A stretch of 64,000 nt of DNA from Comamonas antarctica (GTDB lineage: Bacteria > Pseudomonadota > Gammaproteobacteria > Burkholderiales > Burkholderiaceae_C), in contig NZ_CP054840.1 of the NCBI RefSeq assembly GCF_013363755.1, forward strand, positions 2,659,501-2,723,500, read 5' to 3'. The position numbers and the translations under genes are program-made. The notes beneath the pieces are model-generated. The model made no database searches, was not told where the DNA came from, and worked only from the letters and a program-made list of their open reading frames with translations. This document shows positions 35,969-45,470 of this stretch, piece after piece (within the stretch, counting starts at the first letter, position 1; each line of letters starts with the position of its first letter).

Positions 35969-37729
35969 ATGAAAACCGATTCCTCTCCCAACGAACTGCG
36001 CCAGGCACTGGGCGCGCTCAAGCCCCATTTCCTGCGCGCCGGAGGGTTCAGCCTGCTGGCGAGCCTGCTGGTGCTTGCCCCATCGGTATACATGCTCGAA
36101 GTCTATGACCGCGTCGTGAACAGCCGCAACCCGTTCACGCTGCTGATGCTCACCGTGGCCGTACTGGCGGCATATGCGCTGATGGAGGTGCTGGAATGGG
36201 CGCGCAGCGAAATCATGCGCGCCGCCGGCGGCCAGCTCGATGCGCGGCTCCGCGAACGCGTCTTCGACGCCATCTTTGCGGTGCGGCTGCAGCGGCCGGG
36301 CAGCGCCAGCGTCCAGCCGCTGAGCGACTTGCGCCTGATCTGCGACTTCCTTCATTCGCCCGCGCTGCTGGCATTGATGGAAGCGCCGATCGCGCTGGTG
36401 ATGATGGTGCTGCTGTTCGCCATCAGCCCCGTGCTGGGTTGGTCCGCGGTGGTGTTTGCGCTGCTGCAGGTGGGGGTGGCCTGGTGCAACGAGCGCCGCA
36501 CCAAGCCGCCGCTGATGCAGGCCAACCGCAGCTCGATGGCAGCGCAGCAATACGCCGACGCCAGCCTGCGCAATGCCGAGGTCATCGAAGCCATGGGCAT
36601 GCTGCGCCACCTGCAGCGCCGCTGGCTGGGCAAGCAGCGGCACTTCCTTGCGCTGCAGGCGCAGGCTTCGGAAAGCGCGGGGGGATTCCAGGCACTGGGC
36701 AAGCTGCTGCAGAACACGCTGGGCTCGCTGCTGCTGGGCCTGGGCTGCTGGCTGCTGCTGCACGGTCAACTGGGCGGCGGCGGCGGCATGATGATGATTG
36801 GCTCCATCCTGGGCGGGCGCATGCTGGCGCCGCTGGTGCAAGCGGTGGCGCAGTGGCAGGGCGTGGTCAACGTGCGCGATGCCTGGAGCCGGCTGCAGCA
36901 GTTGCTGGCGGCCGTGCCGGTGCGCGCTCCTGCCATGGCGCTGCCGGCGCCGCGCGGGCGGCTCCAGGTCGAGCAGCTCGTGGCCGGCGCGCCTGGCACG
37001 CCGGCGCCCATCCTGCGCGGCATGGCGTTCGCGCTCAACCCGGGCGATGTGCTGGCGGTGATCGGCCCCTCGGCCAGCGGCAAGACCACGCTGGCGCGGC
37101 TGCTGGTGGGCCTGTGGCCGGCGCAAGCCGGCAAGGTGCGGCTCGACGATGCCGACATCCACCGCTGGAACAAGCAGGAACTCGGTCCTCATCTGGGCTA
37201 CCTGCCCCAGGGCGTGGAGCTGTTTGACGGCACGGTGGCCGAGAACATCGCGCGCTTCGGTGCGGTGCAGCCGGCCCAGGTCGAGGCCGCCGCGCGCGCC
37301 GTCGGCATGCACGACTTCATCCTGAGCCTGCCGCGCGGCTACGACAGCCCGATCGGCGAAGGCGGCGCGCGGCTGTCCGGCGGCCAGCGCCAGCGCATCG
37401 GCCTGGCGCGCGCGCTCTACGGACGGCCGGTGCTGGTGGTTCTGGACGAGCCCAACTCCAGCCTCGACGAGGCAGGCAACGCCGCGCTGGCACAGGCCAT
37501 CGCCGGCGCCAGCGCCGAGGGCACGACCTTCGTGGTCATTACCCACCTCGCCAGCGTGCTGGGCGTCGCCAACAAGCTGCTGGTCGTGAGCGAAGGACGC
37601 CAGCAGGCGTTCGGCCCCTGTGCAGAAGTCCTGGGCGCGATGGCCAGGCAGACGCGCGCGGCGGGAGCCGGCCATGGCCCGGCCCCTGCGGCCCCCGCTG
37701 CCGCGCCGCTTCAGCCGACCCTTGCCTGA
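35969..37729 (+). CDS. Type 1 secretion ABC permease/ATPase, subtype A, unit 2
   Basis: 586 residues from the ATG at 35969 (MKTDSSPNELRQAL); a longer frame upstream crosses the promoter and is rejected. It is a close paralogue of the unit-1 A protein, sharing LKPHFLRAGGFSLLASLLVLAPSVYM, HSPALLALMEAPIALVMM and LLQNTLGSLLLGLGCWLLLHGQL. Walker A is GPSASGKTT, the signature LSGGQRQRIGLARAL, Walker B VLVVLDEPNSSLD and the switch ITHLAS. The Q-loop reads YLPQGVELFDG, with Gly where the other three copies have Asp. The C-terminus is Ala/Pro-rich. The stop overlaps the next ATG as TGATG. Confidence 0.93.
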   Translation: MKTDSSPNELRQALGALKPHFLRAGGFSLLASLLVLAPSVYMLEVYDRVVNSRNPFTLLMLTVAVLAAYALMEVLEWARSEIMRAAGGQLDARLRERVFDAIFAVRLQRPGSASVQPLSDLRLICDFLHSPALLALMEAPIALVMMVLLFAISPVLGWSAVVFALLQVGVAWCNERRTKPPLMQANRSSMAAQQYADASLRNAEVIEAMGMLRHLQRRWLGKQRHFLALQAQASESAGGFQALGKLLQNTLGSLLLGLGCWLLLHGQLGGGGGMMMIGSILGGRMLAPLVQAVAQWQGVVNVRDAWSRLQQLLAAVPVRAPAMALPAPRGRLQVEQLVAGAPGTPAPILRGMAFALNPGDVLAVIGPSASGKTTLARLLVGLWPAQAGKVRLDDADIHRWNKQELGPHLGYLPQGVELFDGTVAENIARFGAVQPAQVEAAARAVGMHDFILSLPRGYDSPIGEGGARLSGGQRQRIGLARALYGRPVLVVLDEPNSSLDEAGNAALAQAIAGASAEGTTFVVITHLASVLGVANKLLVVSEGRQQAFGPCAEVLGAMARQTRAAGAGHGPAPAAPAAAPLQPTLA

Positions 37730-39468
37730 TGCGCGCCGCGCCTTCACAGAAATCCGATGCCATGAAAAACCGTGCCCTCTTCCAGCGCAGCGAGTTGACA
37801 CAGGCGCTGTGGTGCTTTCGCCGCGAGTTCGCCATGGTCGGCGTGTTCAGCATGCTGTCGAATCTGCTGCTGCTGTCGCCGACGATCTACATGCTGCAGG
37901 TCTTCGACCGGGTGATGGTCAGCCAGAACGAACTCACGCTGGCAATGATATCGCTGATCACCTTGTTCCTGTTCACGGTGATGGCCTTTGCCGAATGGAT
38001 ACGCTCCAAGGTGCTGGTGCGCAGCGGCATGCGCCTGGACAACCTGCTGGGTTCGCGCGTGTTCGAGGCCAGTTTCGAGGCGCGGCTGAGCCGCAGTGGC
38101 GACGCTGCGCCGCGCGCGTTCGGCGATCTGCTGGTGCTGCGCCAGTTCCTCACCGGCAACGGCATCTTCGCGCTGTTCGACGCGCCCTGGACGCCGATCT
38201 ACCTCACGGTGCTGTTGTTCCTGCACCCGGTGCTGGGCGGCATTGCGCTGTGCTTTGCACTGGCCCAGGCGGCGCTGGTCTGGTTCGGCCACCGCAAGAC
38301 CGTGGCGCCGGCGCAGGCCGCGAGCGATTCGGCGGCCGCGGCGCGCAGCTACCTGCAAGGCAAGCTGCGCAACGCCGAAGTGCTCGAACCCATGGGCATG
38401 GTGCACAACCTGCGCCCGCAGTGGGCCGAGCGCTACTGCCGGGCACTGGGCCTGCAGGGCGAGGCCCAGGGGCTCACGCACCGCATCACCGCGTGGAGCA
38501 AGTTCGTGCGCTATTCCCAGCAGTCGCTGGGCCTGGGCGCGGGCGCGCTGCTGGTGATCAACCACCAGCTGTCGCCGGGCGAGATGATCGCCGCCAATGT
38601 GCTGATGACGCGCACGCTCGCGCCCATCGACCTGCTGGTCAGCACCTGGCGCGGTTTCATCGCCGCGCGCGCCGCGTTTGCGCGCCTCGACGGGCTGCTC
38701 GGCCAGCACCCGGTGCGCGACCCGCGCCTGCAGCGCACGGCGCCGGCGGGCCGCATCGAGCTGCGTGGGCTGATGGCCCATACCCAGGACCGCGAGCAAC
38801 CCATCCTGCACGGAGTGAACCTGGTGCTGCGCCCGGGTACGGTCACCGCCATCCTGGGGCCTTCAGGTTCGGGCAAGTCGACGCTGGCGCGCTGCCTGAT
38901 CGGCGTGTGGCCCTGGACCAGCGGCGAAGTGCTGCTGGACGAACGGCCGCTGGCCGGCTGGGACCGGGCCGAGCTGGGCCCGCACCTGGGCTATCTGCCG
39001 CAGGACATCGAACTGTTCGAGGGCACGATTGCCGAGAACATCGCGCGCTTTGGCGACATCGACGCGCAGAAGGTGATTGCCGCGACGCGCAGCGCCGGGC
39101 TGCACGAGATGATCCTGCGCCTGCCGCAAGGCTACGAAACCCCCGTGGGCGAGGCCGGCGGGCTGCTGTCAGGCGGCCAGCGCCAGCGCCTTGCGCTGGC
39201 GCGCGCCATCTATGGCCAGCCGCAGCTGGTGGTGCTCGACGAGCCCAATGCCAATCTCGACGACGCCGGCGAAGCCGCGCTGGTGCGCGCCGTGCAGGAG
39301 CTGCGCAGCCAGGGCAGCAGCGTCGTGCTGGTCACGCACCGCCCTGGCATCCTGGCCGCCGCCGACCGGGTGCTGACGCTGCGCGGCGGCCGCATCGAAA
39401 GCGATGTGCCGCGCGACGCGGCATCCGCCGCTCCCGCCGCCCCCGCGTCGCGGCTGCACGCGCTGTGA
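37729..39468 (+). CDS. Type 1 secretion ABC permease/ATPase, subtype B, unit 2
   Basis: 579 residues if started at the overlapping ATG at 37729; the ATG at 37762 (MKNRALFQRSELTQALW) gives 568 and aligns with the unit-1 B start region, so either is possible. It is a clear paralogue of the unit-1 B protein: FALFDAPWTPIYLTVLLFLHPVLGG, SKFVRYSQQSLGLGAGALLVI and GEMIAANVLMTRTL are shared. Walker A GPSGSGKST, signature LSGGQRQRLALARAI, Walker B LVVLDEPNANLD and switch VTHRPG are intact. Confidence 0.93.
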   Translation: MRAAPSQKSDAMKNRALFQRSELTQALWCFRREFAMVGVFSMLSNLLLLSPTIYMLQVFDRVMVSQNELTLAMISLITLFLFTVMAFAEWIRSKVLVRSGMRLDNLLGSRVFEASFEARLSRSGDAAPRAFGDLLVLRQFLTGNGIFALFDAPWTPIYLTVLLFLHPVLGGIALCFALAQAALVWFGHRKTVAPAQAASDSAAAARSYLQGKLRNAEVLEPMGMVHNLRPQWAERYCRALGLQGEAQGLTHRITAWSKFVRYSQQSLGLGAGALLVINHQLSPGEMIAANVLMTRTLAPIDLLVSTWRGFIAARAAFARLDGLLGQHPVRDPRLQRTAPAGRIELRGLMAHTQDREQPILHGVNLVLRPGTVTAILGPSGSGKSTLARCLIGVWPWTSGEVLLDERPLAGWDRAELGPHLGYLPQDIELFEGTIAENIARFGDIDAQKVIAATRSAGLHEMILRLPQGYETPVGEAGGLLSGGQRQRLALARAIYGQPQLVVLDEPNANLDDAGEAALVRAVQELRSQGSSVVLVTHRPGILAAADRVLTLRGGRIESDVPRDAASAAPAAPASRLHAL

Positions 39469-39506
39469 CACACGCCGCCCTTCCCTCCTATTCACCGAGC
39501 AGTACC

Positions 39507-40862
39507 ATGAATCCACCACTGACGGCTTCCCTCCCCACCCTGCCTGCCGCCCTGGGCGCTGCCGGCGACGGCGCCCCCGCCGCGGACGCCCGCCGCATCG
39601 GCCGCATCGGCCTGCTCGCGCTGGCGCTGGGCTTTGGCGGTTTTCTGCTATGGGCCGCGCTGGCCCCGCTGGACGAAGGCGTGCCCGGCACGGGCATGGT
39701 GGCCATCGATACCAAACGCAAGGCGGTGCAGCACCTGACGGGCGGCATCATCGAGAAGGTCGTGGTGCGCGAAGGCGACCAGGTGCGCGAGGGCCAGTTG
39801 CTGATCCGCCTCGACACCGCGATGGCCCGCGCCAATCACGAATCGGTGCGGCAGCGCTATCTGGGACTGCGTGCCATGCAGGCACGGCTCACGGCGGAAA
39901 TGTCCGGGGCAAAGCACCTGGAGTTCCACGATGACCTGCAGGCCGCGGCCGCCGACCCGCTGATCCGGCAGCAGATGCGGACCCAGGAGCAACTGTTCGA
40001 GACCCGCACGCGCCTGCTGCGCTCGGACCTGCAGTCGATCGAGGAAAGCATCGAAGGCCAGCGCGGCATGTACGAGGCCTATACGCGCATGCTGCGCAAC
40101 CGCCAGGCGCAGAACCAGTCGCTCAACGATGAGCTGGGCAATCTGCGCGGACTCGTGGCCGAAGGCTACGCGCCGCGCAACCGCCAGCATGAACTCGAAC
40201 GCATGGTGGTCGACTCGAACAGCGGCATGGCCGACTTGCTGGGCAACAGCGTGCGCGCGCAGCGCAGCATGGCTGAACTGCGCCAGCGCGCGTTCTCGCG
40301 CCAGCAGGAGCAGCACCGCGAAGTGCAAACCCAGCTGACCGAGGTCGAACGCGAGGTGCTGTCCGAGCAGGAGAAGGTCCGCGCCCTGGCCGATGAACTC
40401 GCGCGCATGGAGATCAAGTCGCCGGCCGACGGCCAGGTGGTGGGCCTGGCGGTCCAGACCGTGGGCGGCGTGATCCAGCCCGGCCAGAAGCTGATGGACA
40501 TCGTGCCCGGCGCCGCGCCGCTGCTGCTCGAAGCCCAGGTCGCGCCGCACCTGATCGACCGCGTGCAGGCGGGCTTGCCCGTCGACGTGCGTTTCTCATC
40601 GTTTGCGCATTCGCCGCAACTGGTGGTCGAAGGCAAGGTGCAGTCGATCTCCTCCGACCTGCTGACCGATCCGCAGACGCTGATGAACTACTACCTGGCG
40701 CGCGTCGAAGTCACCGACGAAGGCCGCAGGCGCCTGGGCAAGCGCCAGCTCCAGCCCGGCATGCCGGTCGAGGTGGTCTTCAAGACCGGCGAACGTTCGC
40801 TGCTGACCTATCTGCTGCACCCGCTGATCAAGCGCGTCGCCGCCTCCCTGACCGAAGAGTGA
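39507..40862 (+). CDS. Type 1 secretion membrane-fusion protein, unit 2
   Basis: 451 residues from the ATG at 39507 (MNPPLTASLPTL). The layout is the same as in unit 1: short cytoplasmic tail, one membrane helix (IGLLALALGFGGFLLWAALA), GMVAIDTKRKAVQHLTGGII, a long coiled-coil hairpin, ADGQVVGLAVQTVGGVIQPG and the C-terminal FKTGERSLLTYLLHPLIKR. Divergence from unit 1 is greatest in the coiled coil and N-terminal tail. The tolC-like gene starts 4 bp after its stop. Confidence 0.93.
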   Translation: MNPPLTASLPTLPAALGAAGDGAPAADARRIGRIGLLALALGFGGFLLWAALAPLDEGVPGTGMVAIDTKRKAVQHLTGGIIEKVVVREGDQVREGQLLIRLDTAMARANHESVRQRYLGLRAMQARLTAEMSGAKHLEFHDDLQAAAADPLIRQQMRTQEQLFETRTRLLRSDLQSIEESIEGQRGMYEAYTRMLRNRQAQNQSLNDELGNLRGLVAEGYAPRNRQHELERMVVDSNSGMADLLGNSVRAQRSMAELRQRAFSRQQEQHREVQTQLTEVEREVLSEQEKVRALADELARMEIKSPADGQVVGLAVQTVGGVIQPGQKLMDIVPGAAPLLLEAQVAPHLIDRVQAGLPVDVRFSSFAHSPQLVVEGKVQSISSDLLTDPQTLMNYYLARVEVTDEGRRRLGKRQLQPGMPVEVVFKTGERSLLTYLLHPLIKRVAASLTEE

Positions 40863-40866
40863 TTCC

Positions 40867-42225
40867 ATGCCAACCCACCCATTGCGCATCCGTGCGCTGC
40901 TGGCCGCGGGCGTTGCCTCAGGCGCTGCCGCGGCCCTCCCGGCCCCTGCGATGGACCTGCGCCAGGCCTATGACGCAGCAACAGTCCAGGATGCCACCGT
41001 GCGCGCCGCGCGCGCCAACGCCGAAGCGGGCCGCGAGCGCCTGCCGCAGGCCCTGGCACAGCAGCGCCCGCAGCTGTCGCTGAGCGCCGGGCGCAACTAC
41101 AACGACCTGAGCACGCGCAGCATCGACAATTTCGGCCAGAACCGGCGCTGGGACAACGACTACTACAGCGGCAACCAGACGCTGAGCCTGCGCCAGCCGC
41201 TGTTGCGCCCCGCCCTGGGCGCGCAGGTGCAACAGGCGCGCGCGCAGGTCGAGGAAAGCGACGCCCAGCTCGAACAGAACGAGCAGGCGCTGGTCCGGCG
41301 CGTCGGCGAGGCCTATTTCGATGCGTTGCTGGCGCGCGACCAGGTGGGGCTGCTGCAGGTGCAAAAAGCCAACCACCTGCTGCAGCTCGATGCCGCGCGC
41401 AAGAGCTTTGCCGCGGGCGCGGGCGCGCGCACCGACATCGACGAAGTGCAATCCCGGCTGGACATGACGCTGGCCCAGGAGCTCGAGGCCGCGCAGCATG
41501 TCGACTTCACCCGGCACCGCCTCGAGGTGCTGACCGGCCAGAGCGCTGCCCGGCTCGCGGCCGTGGACATGCCGCGCTTCGTGCCCACGCCGCCCGAGCC
41601 GCAGCGGCTCGACGACTGGATTGCGCGCGCCGAGGCGGCGAGTCCCGAATTGCAGGCGTTGCGCGCGCAGGCCGAAGCCGCGCGCCTCGAAGTGCGCAAG
41701 GCCCAAGCCGGCCATCTGCCGACGCTCGATGCCGTGGCGCAGGTGTCGCGCAGCCAGAGCGACAGCGTCTACAACGTCAATTCGCGCAACATGCAGAAGA
41801 CCATCGGCCTGCAGCTCAACATCCCGCTGTACTCGGGCGGCGCGGTCAGCTCCCAGGTGCGCCAGGCGCTGGCCAGCGAGGAGCGCGCGCGCGAATCGCT
41901 CGAGGCCGCGCGCCGCGATCTGGGCGTGCGCGTGCACCAGGAATTCCGCGGCATGACCGAAGGGGTGCTGCGCGTGCGCGCGCTGGAGCAGGCGGTGCGC
42001 TCGGCGCAGCAGGCGCTGCTGTCGAACCAGAAGTCGCTGCAGGCCGGCGCGCGCAGCACGCTGGACGTGCTGCAAGCCGAGCAGCAGCACATCACCGCGC
42101 TGCGCGACCTGACCCAGGCGCGCTACCGCTATCTGCTGGCGCAACTGCAACTGCAGAGCCTCGCGGGACAGGATCGATCGGCCAATGTCGGCCAGGTGAA
42201 CGCCTGGCTTGAATCGGGAGGCTGA
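40867..42225 (+). CDS. TolC-family outer-membrane channel for the secretion locus
   Basis: 452 residues with an N-terminal signal peptide ending near PAPA (about residue 27). Two similar halves give the TolC pattern, each with a helical DLRQAYDAATVQDATVRAARANAE-type start and membrane-strand segments (PLLRPALGAQVQQA; NIPLYSGGAVSSQVRQA). The C-terminal GARSTLDVLQAEQQHITALRDL motif is diagnostic. It is the only outer-membrane component in the locus, so both units would share it. It converges on the penicillin-acylase gene with a 10-bp gap. Confidence 0.94.
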   Translation: MPTHPLRIRALLAAGVASGAAAALPAPAMDLRQAYDAATVQDATVRAARANAEAGRERLPQALAQQRPQLSLSAGRNYNDLSTRSIDNFGQNRRWDNDYYSGNQTLSLRQPLLRPALGAQVQQARAQVEESDAQLEQNEQALVRRVGEAYFDALLARDQVGLLQVQKANHLLQLDAARKSFAAGAGARTDIDEVQSRLDMTLAQELEAAQHVDFTRHRLEVLTGQSAARLAAVDMPRFVPTPPEPQRLDDWIARAEAASPELQALRAQAEAARLEVRKAQAGHLPTLDAVAQVSRSQSDSVYNVNSRNMQKTIGLQLNIPLYSGGAVSSQVRQALASEERARESLEAARRDLGVRVHQEFRGMTEGVLRVRALEQAVRSAQQALLSNQKSLQAGARSTLDVLQAEQQHITALRDLTQARYRYLLAQLQLQSLAGQDRSANVGQVNAWLESGG

Positions 42226-42235
42226 GCGCCGCTGC

Positions 42236-44761
42236 TCAGCGTTGCGCAGCCAGCACCAGCTGGTGCTTCCACTGCGCGGGTTCGCGCTGCAGCAGCCGGT
42301 ATCCGCCCTGCGCCCAGGCCTGGCGCATGTCGGCATGGCGCGGCGACAACACATTGCCGCTTTGCCCGGTCTGGTAGATGAAGCGCGAGTTCTCGAGATC
42401 GGCCAGATCGAACAGCGCGCGCAGCGAGGCTGCATGGCGGTTGGCAAACGCGCCGCCCTTCACATCGCCGGCGTTGTACTGCCCCACGTTGACGGTATAG
42501 CCGTCGCCGGATGAAGGCACCTGCACGTTGAAAAAGCGCGCCAGCGCCGCCACGCTGCCCAGCGGGCGGTGGCTGCTCACGGCCGGATGCGCCTGGCCCC
42601 AGCGCCACTGCGCGGGCTGCGCGCCATAGGCGGCCTGCAGGCGCGCGAGCGCGCGCTCCAGGGCCAGCGCCGATTGCGCCGCGCAGCTGTGCGGCGCGCA
42701 CCACCAGCCATCGTCGCGCGCCAGGATGCCTTCGACGGCGGCGCGGAAGTCGCGCTTGCCATAGGTGGCGGCAAAGCGCGCGCTGCCGATGCGCGGCACG
42801 ATCAGACCGCGCGCGAGTTCATCGGCCCAGGCCGCAAACACCAGCGGCGCGGGCTGGTCGGCGGCCATGCGGCCGTCGAAGCCGGCCAGCAGCCGGGCCA
42901 CCGGCGCGGCCAGCGGATGGTCGGCCTGCGCCGCAGCCGTGCGCAGTGCCGGCAGCAGCCGCTGCGTGGCCAGCGAGGTGACATCGTTCTGGATCGCGGC
43001 CAGGCTGTCGAGGTCATGCAAGGGACGTGCTTCAAGCAGCTGCGCGATGCGCTCGTAGCGGTACGGCAGCACCCAGTCCTGGGTCAGGAAATGCGCATAG
43101 CCGGGCGGCGTGACGCGCTGGTTGGCGGTGGCGATCCAGCCCTGCTTGGCGCCATCGTCCTGCGGGGCCTGGTCATGCGTGAGCCAGCCCTGCCAGTCGT
43201 AGCGCGCGTCCCATCCGGGCGCGGGCGCGACGCCGCGCAGGTCGTTGTCCGGGTGGCGCAACGGCACGCGGCCCGCGGCCCTGAAGGCAATCGCGCCATC
43301 GGCATCGGCCATCACGATGCTCTGCATGGGCGAGTGGTAATGGCGAAACGCCTGCTGCAGTTCTTCCACCGACTGCGCGGCGTTGGCCAGCAGGCCCGCC
43401 AGTACGCTGTGGTTGTCGGCATCGAGCGCATTCCAGCGCAGCGCGAGCACATACTTCGACAGGTCGAGCACCTGGCCGTGGCTGGCCTGCGCATCGCTGA
43501 GCACCGGGCCGTGGCGTGTGGCGCGCAACTGCAGCTGCAGCTCGGGCTGGCCCTTGATGTGGATGGTTTCGCGGCGCAGCGTGAACGGCGCCCAGCCATC
43601 GGGCGTGCGGTAGCGCGTGGGATCGCGCGCATCGATCTGCTCCAGGTACAGGTCCTGCACATCCGGGCCGGTGTTGGTGAAACCCCAGGCGGCGCGCGCC
43701 GTGCGGCCCAGCACCACGAAGGGCAGGCCCGGCAGCGTGGCGCCGATGGCGTCGACCGCGGCAATGGGCGTGCCGTCGGCGGCGCGGCCCGCGGGCGACT
43801 GCAGATGCGCGTAGTACCAGATGGCCGGCGCGCTCAGTCCCAGGTGCGGGTCGTTGGCCAGCAGTGGCTTGCCGCTGGTGCTGCGCGTGCCCGCCAGCAC
43901 CCAGTTGTTGCTGCCCTTGCCAGCGTTGTTGCCGGCCTCCTGGGCCAGCGCCTGGGCCCAGTCGCTGCGCGCCTGGTCGACCAGTGCGGCCATGCCGCCG
44001 GCCGGCGCTGCAGCGGCCGCGCCCTGCGCGCCTTCGGGCGCATAGACGCCCAGCCCGCGGTACAGCGCGGCGAGATCGGTGGCCGTGGCCGGCGGCTCGC
44101 CCGGATACGGCGGCATCAGCTGCCATAGCCGCTCGGTGTCGAGGCCGCGCAGCAGCGACAGCCGCGCGAACTCATTGCCCCAGTTGCCGCCCAGATCGAG
44201 CGCCATCATCAGCGCCCAGCCGACGCTGTCCTCGGGTGCCCAGGCGGGGCCCTCCTGCCCGCCCTCATGGCCGGGCTTCACGCCCAGCAGCAGGAATTCG
44301 GGCGTCAGCGCCTGGGGCCGGCGCGCATGGAAGGCGGCAATGCCGGCGCTGTAGGCCTGCAACGCCTCGCGCGCCTGCGCCGGCAGGCCTGCATATTGGC
44401 GCCGCGCCGCGCCGCGGATGTCGAGCGCGCGCATCAGCTTGTCGGTTTCCAGTGTCGCCGGGCCCAGCACCTCGGACAGCGTGCCATGCATCACGCGGCG
44501 GTTGAACTCGAGTTGCCAGGTGCGCTCCTGCGCATGCACAAAACCCATCGCATGCCACAGGTCCTGCGGTGTCTGCGCCGCGAGATGGGTCACGTCGGCG
44601 GCATCGCGGCGCACCTGCACCGGCTGCGCGAGCCCGGCCACCGGCAAGCGGCCATCGAGCTGGGCCTGGGTGCGCAGCGCATAGACCGCTGCCGCGCCGC
44701 CCGCGAGCAGCGCCAGCCCCACCAGCGCTGCTGCGCCCCTCCCCAGCATCCCTGTGCCCAT
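42236..44761 (-). CDS. Penicillin acylase family Ntn-hydrolase
   Basis: 841 residues from the ATG at 44761; GGAG lies six bases upstream of it, whereas the ATG at 44767 abuts that site. A signal/anchor segment (about residues 6-28) exports it. The precursor should self-cleave at the Ser of GKGSNNWVLAGTRSTSGKPL (residue about 284), which becomes the nucleophile of the beta chain; NDPHLGLSAP and the C-terminal region with SGDGYTVNVGQYN also match. Family members hydrolyse amide side chains of beta-lactams or acyl-homoserine lactones; the substrate cannot be read from sequence. A role in quorum quenching is possible but unproven. Confidence 0.9.
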   Translation of the reverse strand: MGTGMLGRGAAALVGLALLAGGAAAVYALRTQAQLDGRLPVAGLAQPVQVRRDAADVTHLAAQTPQDLWHAMGFVHAQERTWQLEFNRRVMHGTLSEVLGPATLETDKLMRALDIRGAARRQYAGLPAQAREALQAYSAGIAAFHARRPQALTPEFLLLGVKPGHEGGQEGPAWAPEDSVGWALMMALDLGGNWGNEFARLSLLRGLDTERLWQLMPPYPGEPPATATDLAALYRGLGVYAPEGAQGAAAAAPAGGMAALVDQARSDWAQALAQEAGNNAGKGSNNWVLAGTRSTSGKPLLANDPHLGLSAPAIWYYAHLQSPAGRAADGTPIAAVDAIGATLPGLPFVVLGRTARAAWGFTNTGPDVQDLYLEQIDARDPTRYRTPDGWAPFTLRRETIHIKGQPELQLQLRATRHGPVLSDAQASHGQVLDLSKYVLALRWNALDADNHSVLAGLLANAAQSVEELQQAFRHYHSPMQSIVMADADGAIAFRAAGRVPLRHPDNDLRGVAPAPGWDARYDWQGWLTHDQAPQDDGAKQGWIATANQRVTPPGYAHFLTQDWVLPYRYERIAQLLEARPLHDLDSLAAIQNDVTSLATQRLLPALRTAAAQADHPLAAPVARLLAGFDGRMAADQPAPLVFAAWADELARGLIVPRIGSARFAATYGKRDFRAAVEGILARDDGWWCAPHSCAAQSALALERALARLQAAYGAQPAQWRWGQAHPAVSSHRPLGSVAALARFFNVQVPSSGDGYTVNVGQYNAGDVKGGAFANRHAASLRALFDLADLENSRFIYQTGQSGNVLSPRHADMRQAWAQGGYRLLQREPAQWKHQLVLAAQR

Positions 44762-44895
44762 GGCCATCTCCGGTTGTTGTAATACTGCCGGCTGGTTTTA
44801 ACCGCTGCACCGGCCTGGCGCAGCACGGGCTTACCCCAGCCTGGCGCACAATGGATGCCTTGCGCGCACCGGCGCGGCTATCTCTTGCAACCAGT

Positions 44896-45276
44896 ATGTG
44901 GCCTTTCGACCTTCTCAAAAAACTCAGCCGCGACCCGGATGTGGGGCAGACCCGCGGCGACTATATCGGCTGCTACCTGCTGGGCACCGAAACCCCGGGC
45001 CAGCATGACGCCAGCTACCACTCGCTGGCCACCACGCGGGCCGCGCTGATCGATGACGCGCGCGCTTTCCTGCAGGGCTTTCTGGATGCGCATCCGGGAC
45101 TGCCCGAAAGCGAACGCGCGCAGCTGCAATCGCTGCTGGACCATCTCGAGGCGCGCATCGATGCGCATCTTGCCGGCGATACCAAGAAGCCGCTGGCAGT
45201 CCAGGGCGGCACGCACCTCTTTCTGCGTCCCGGAATGCGCGCACGCAAAAAGGAACAGGGCCGCTACCTGGAGTGA
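44896..45276 (+). CDS. Conserved hypothetical protein
   Basis: 126 residues from the ATG at 44896 (MWPFDLLKKLSRDPDVGQTRG); an in-frame ATG at 44851 would add 15 residues. The protein is soluble, mostly helical and charged, with no signal peptide. The middle (RAFLQGFLDAHPGLPESERAQLQSLLDHLEARIDAH) suggests a helical bundle. No known domain is recognised. It is divergent from the penicillin-acylase gene and ends at a repeat element. Confidence 0.65.
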   Translation: MWPFDLLKKLSRDPDVGQTRGDYIGCYLLGTETPGQHDASYHSLATTRAALIDDARAFLQGFLDAHPGLPESERAQLQSLLDHLEARIDAHLAGDTKKPLAVQGGTHLFLRPGMRARKKEQGRYLE

Positions 45277-45279
45277 ATG

Positions 45280-45362
45280 GCCCCCACGCTGGCGCGCCCA
45301 GCGTGCTGCGCTGCCCCCCCGAGGGGGCGGTTTTTGGCTTGGGGCGGCCCGGCGCCAAAAAG
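45280..45362. repeat. GC-rich intergenic repeat of Comamonadaceae style
   Basis: GGCCCCCACGCTGGCGCGCCCAG, CTGCGCTGCCCCCCCGAGGGGGC and GGGGCGGCCCGGCGCC follow each other with a CCCCC-GA-GGGGG hairpin in the middle. I recall this layout from dispersed elements downstream of genes in Comamonadaceae. Confidence 0.5.
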
Positions 45363-45395
45363 CAACGGCGCCGCTACCGGAGGTAGCAGCGCCGT
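45357..45395 (-). terminator. Terminator for the glycine-zipper gene
   Basis: On the minus strand ACGGCGC-N2-CTACC-loop-GGTAG-N2-GCGCCGT is followed by TGCTTTTT. It lies about 75 bp past the stop of the glycine-zipper gene. Confidence 0.6.
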
Positions 45396-45470
45396 GGGTT
45401 ACCCGGCCGATGAATGGCGCATCCGCGCCGGGTTGCAACCGCGACGCCTGCCAAGGCAGGCGCCACCGTA

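Noticed and set aside
37620..40862. 1080-codon plus-strand frame
   Set aside because: Its first part is a shadow of the B' ABC gene; only the last 451 codons, from 39507, are the real membrane-fusion gene.
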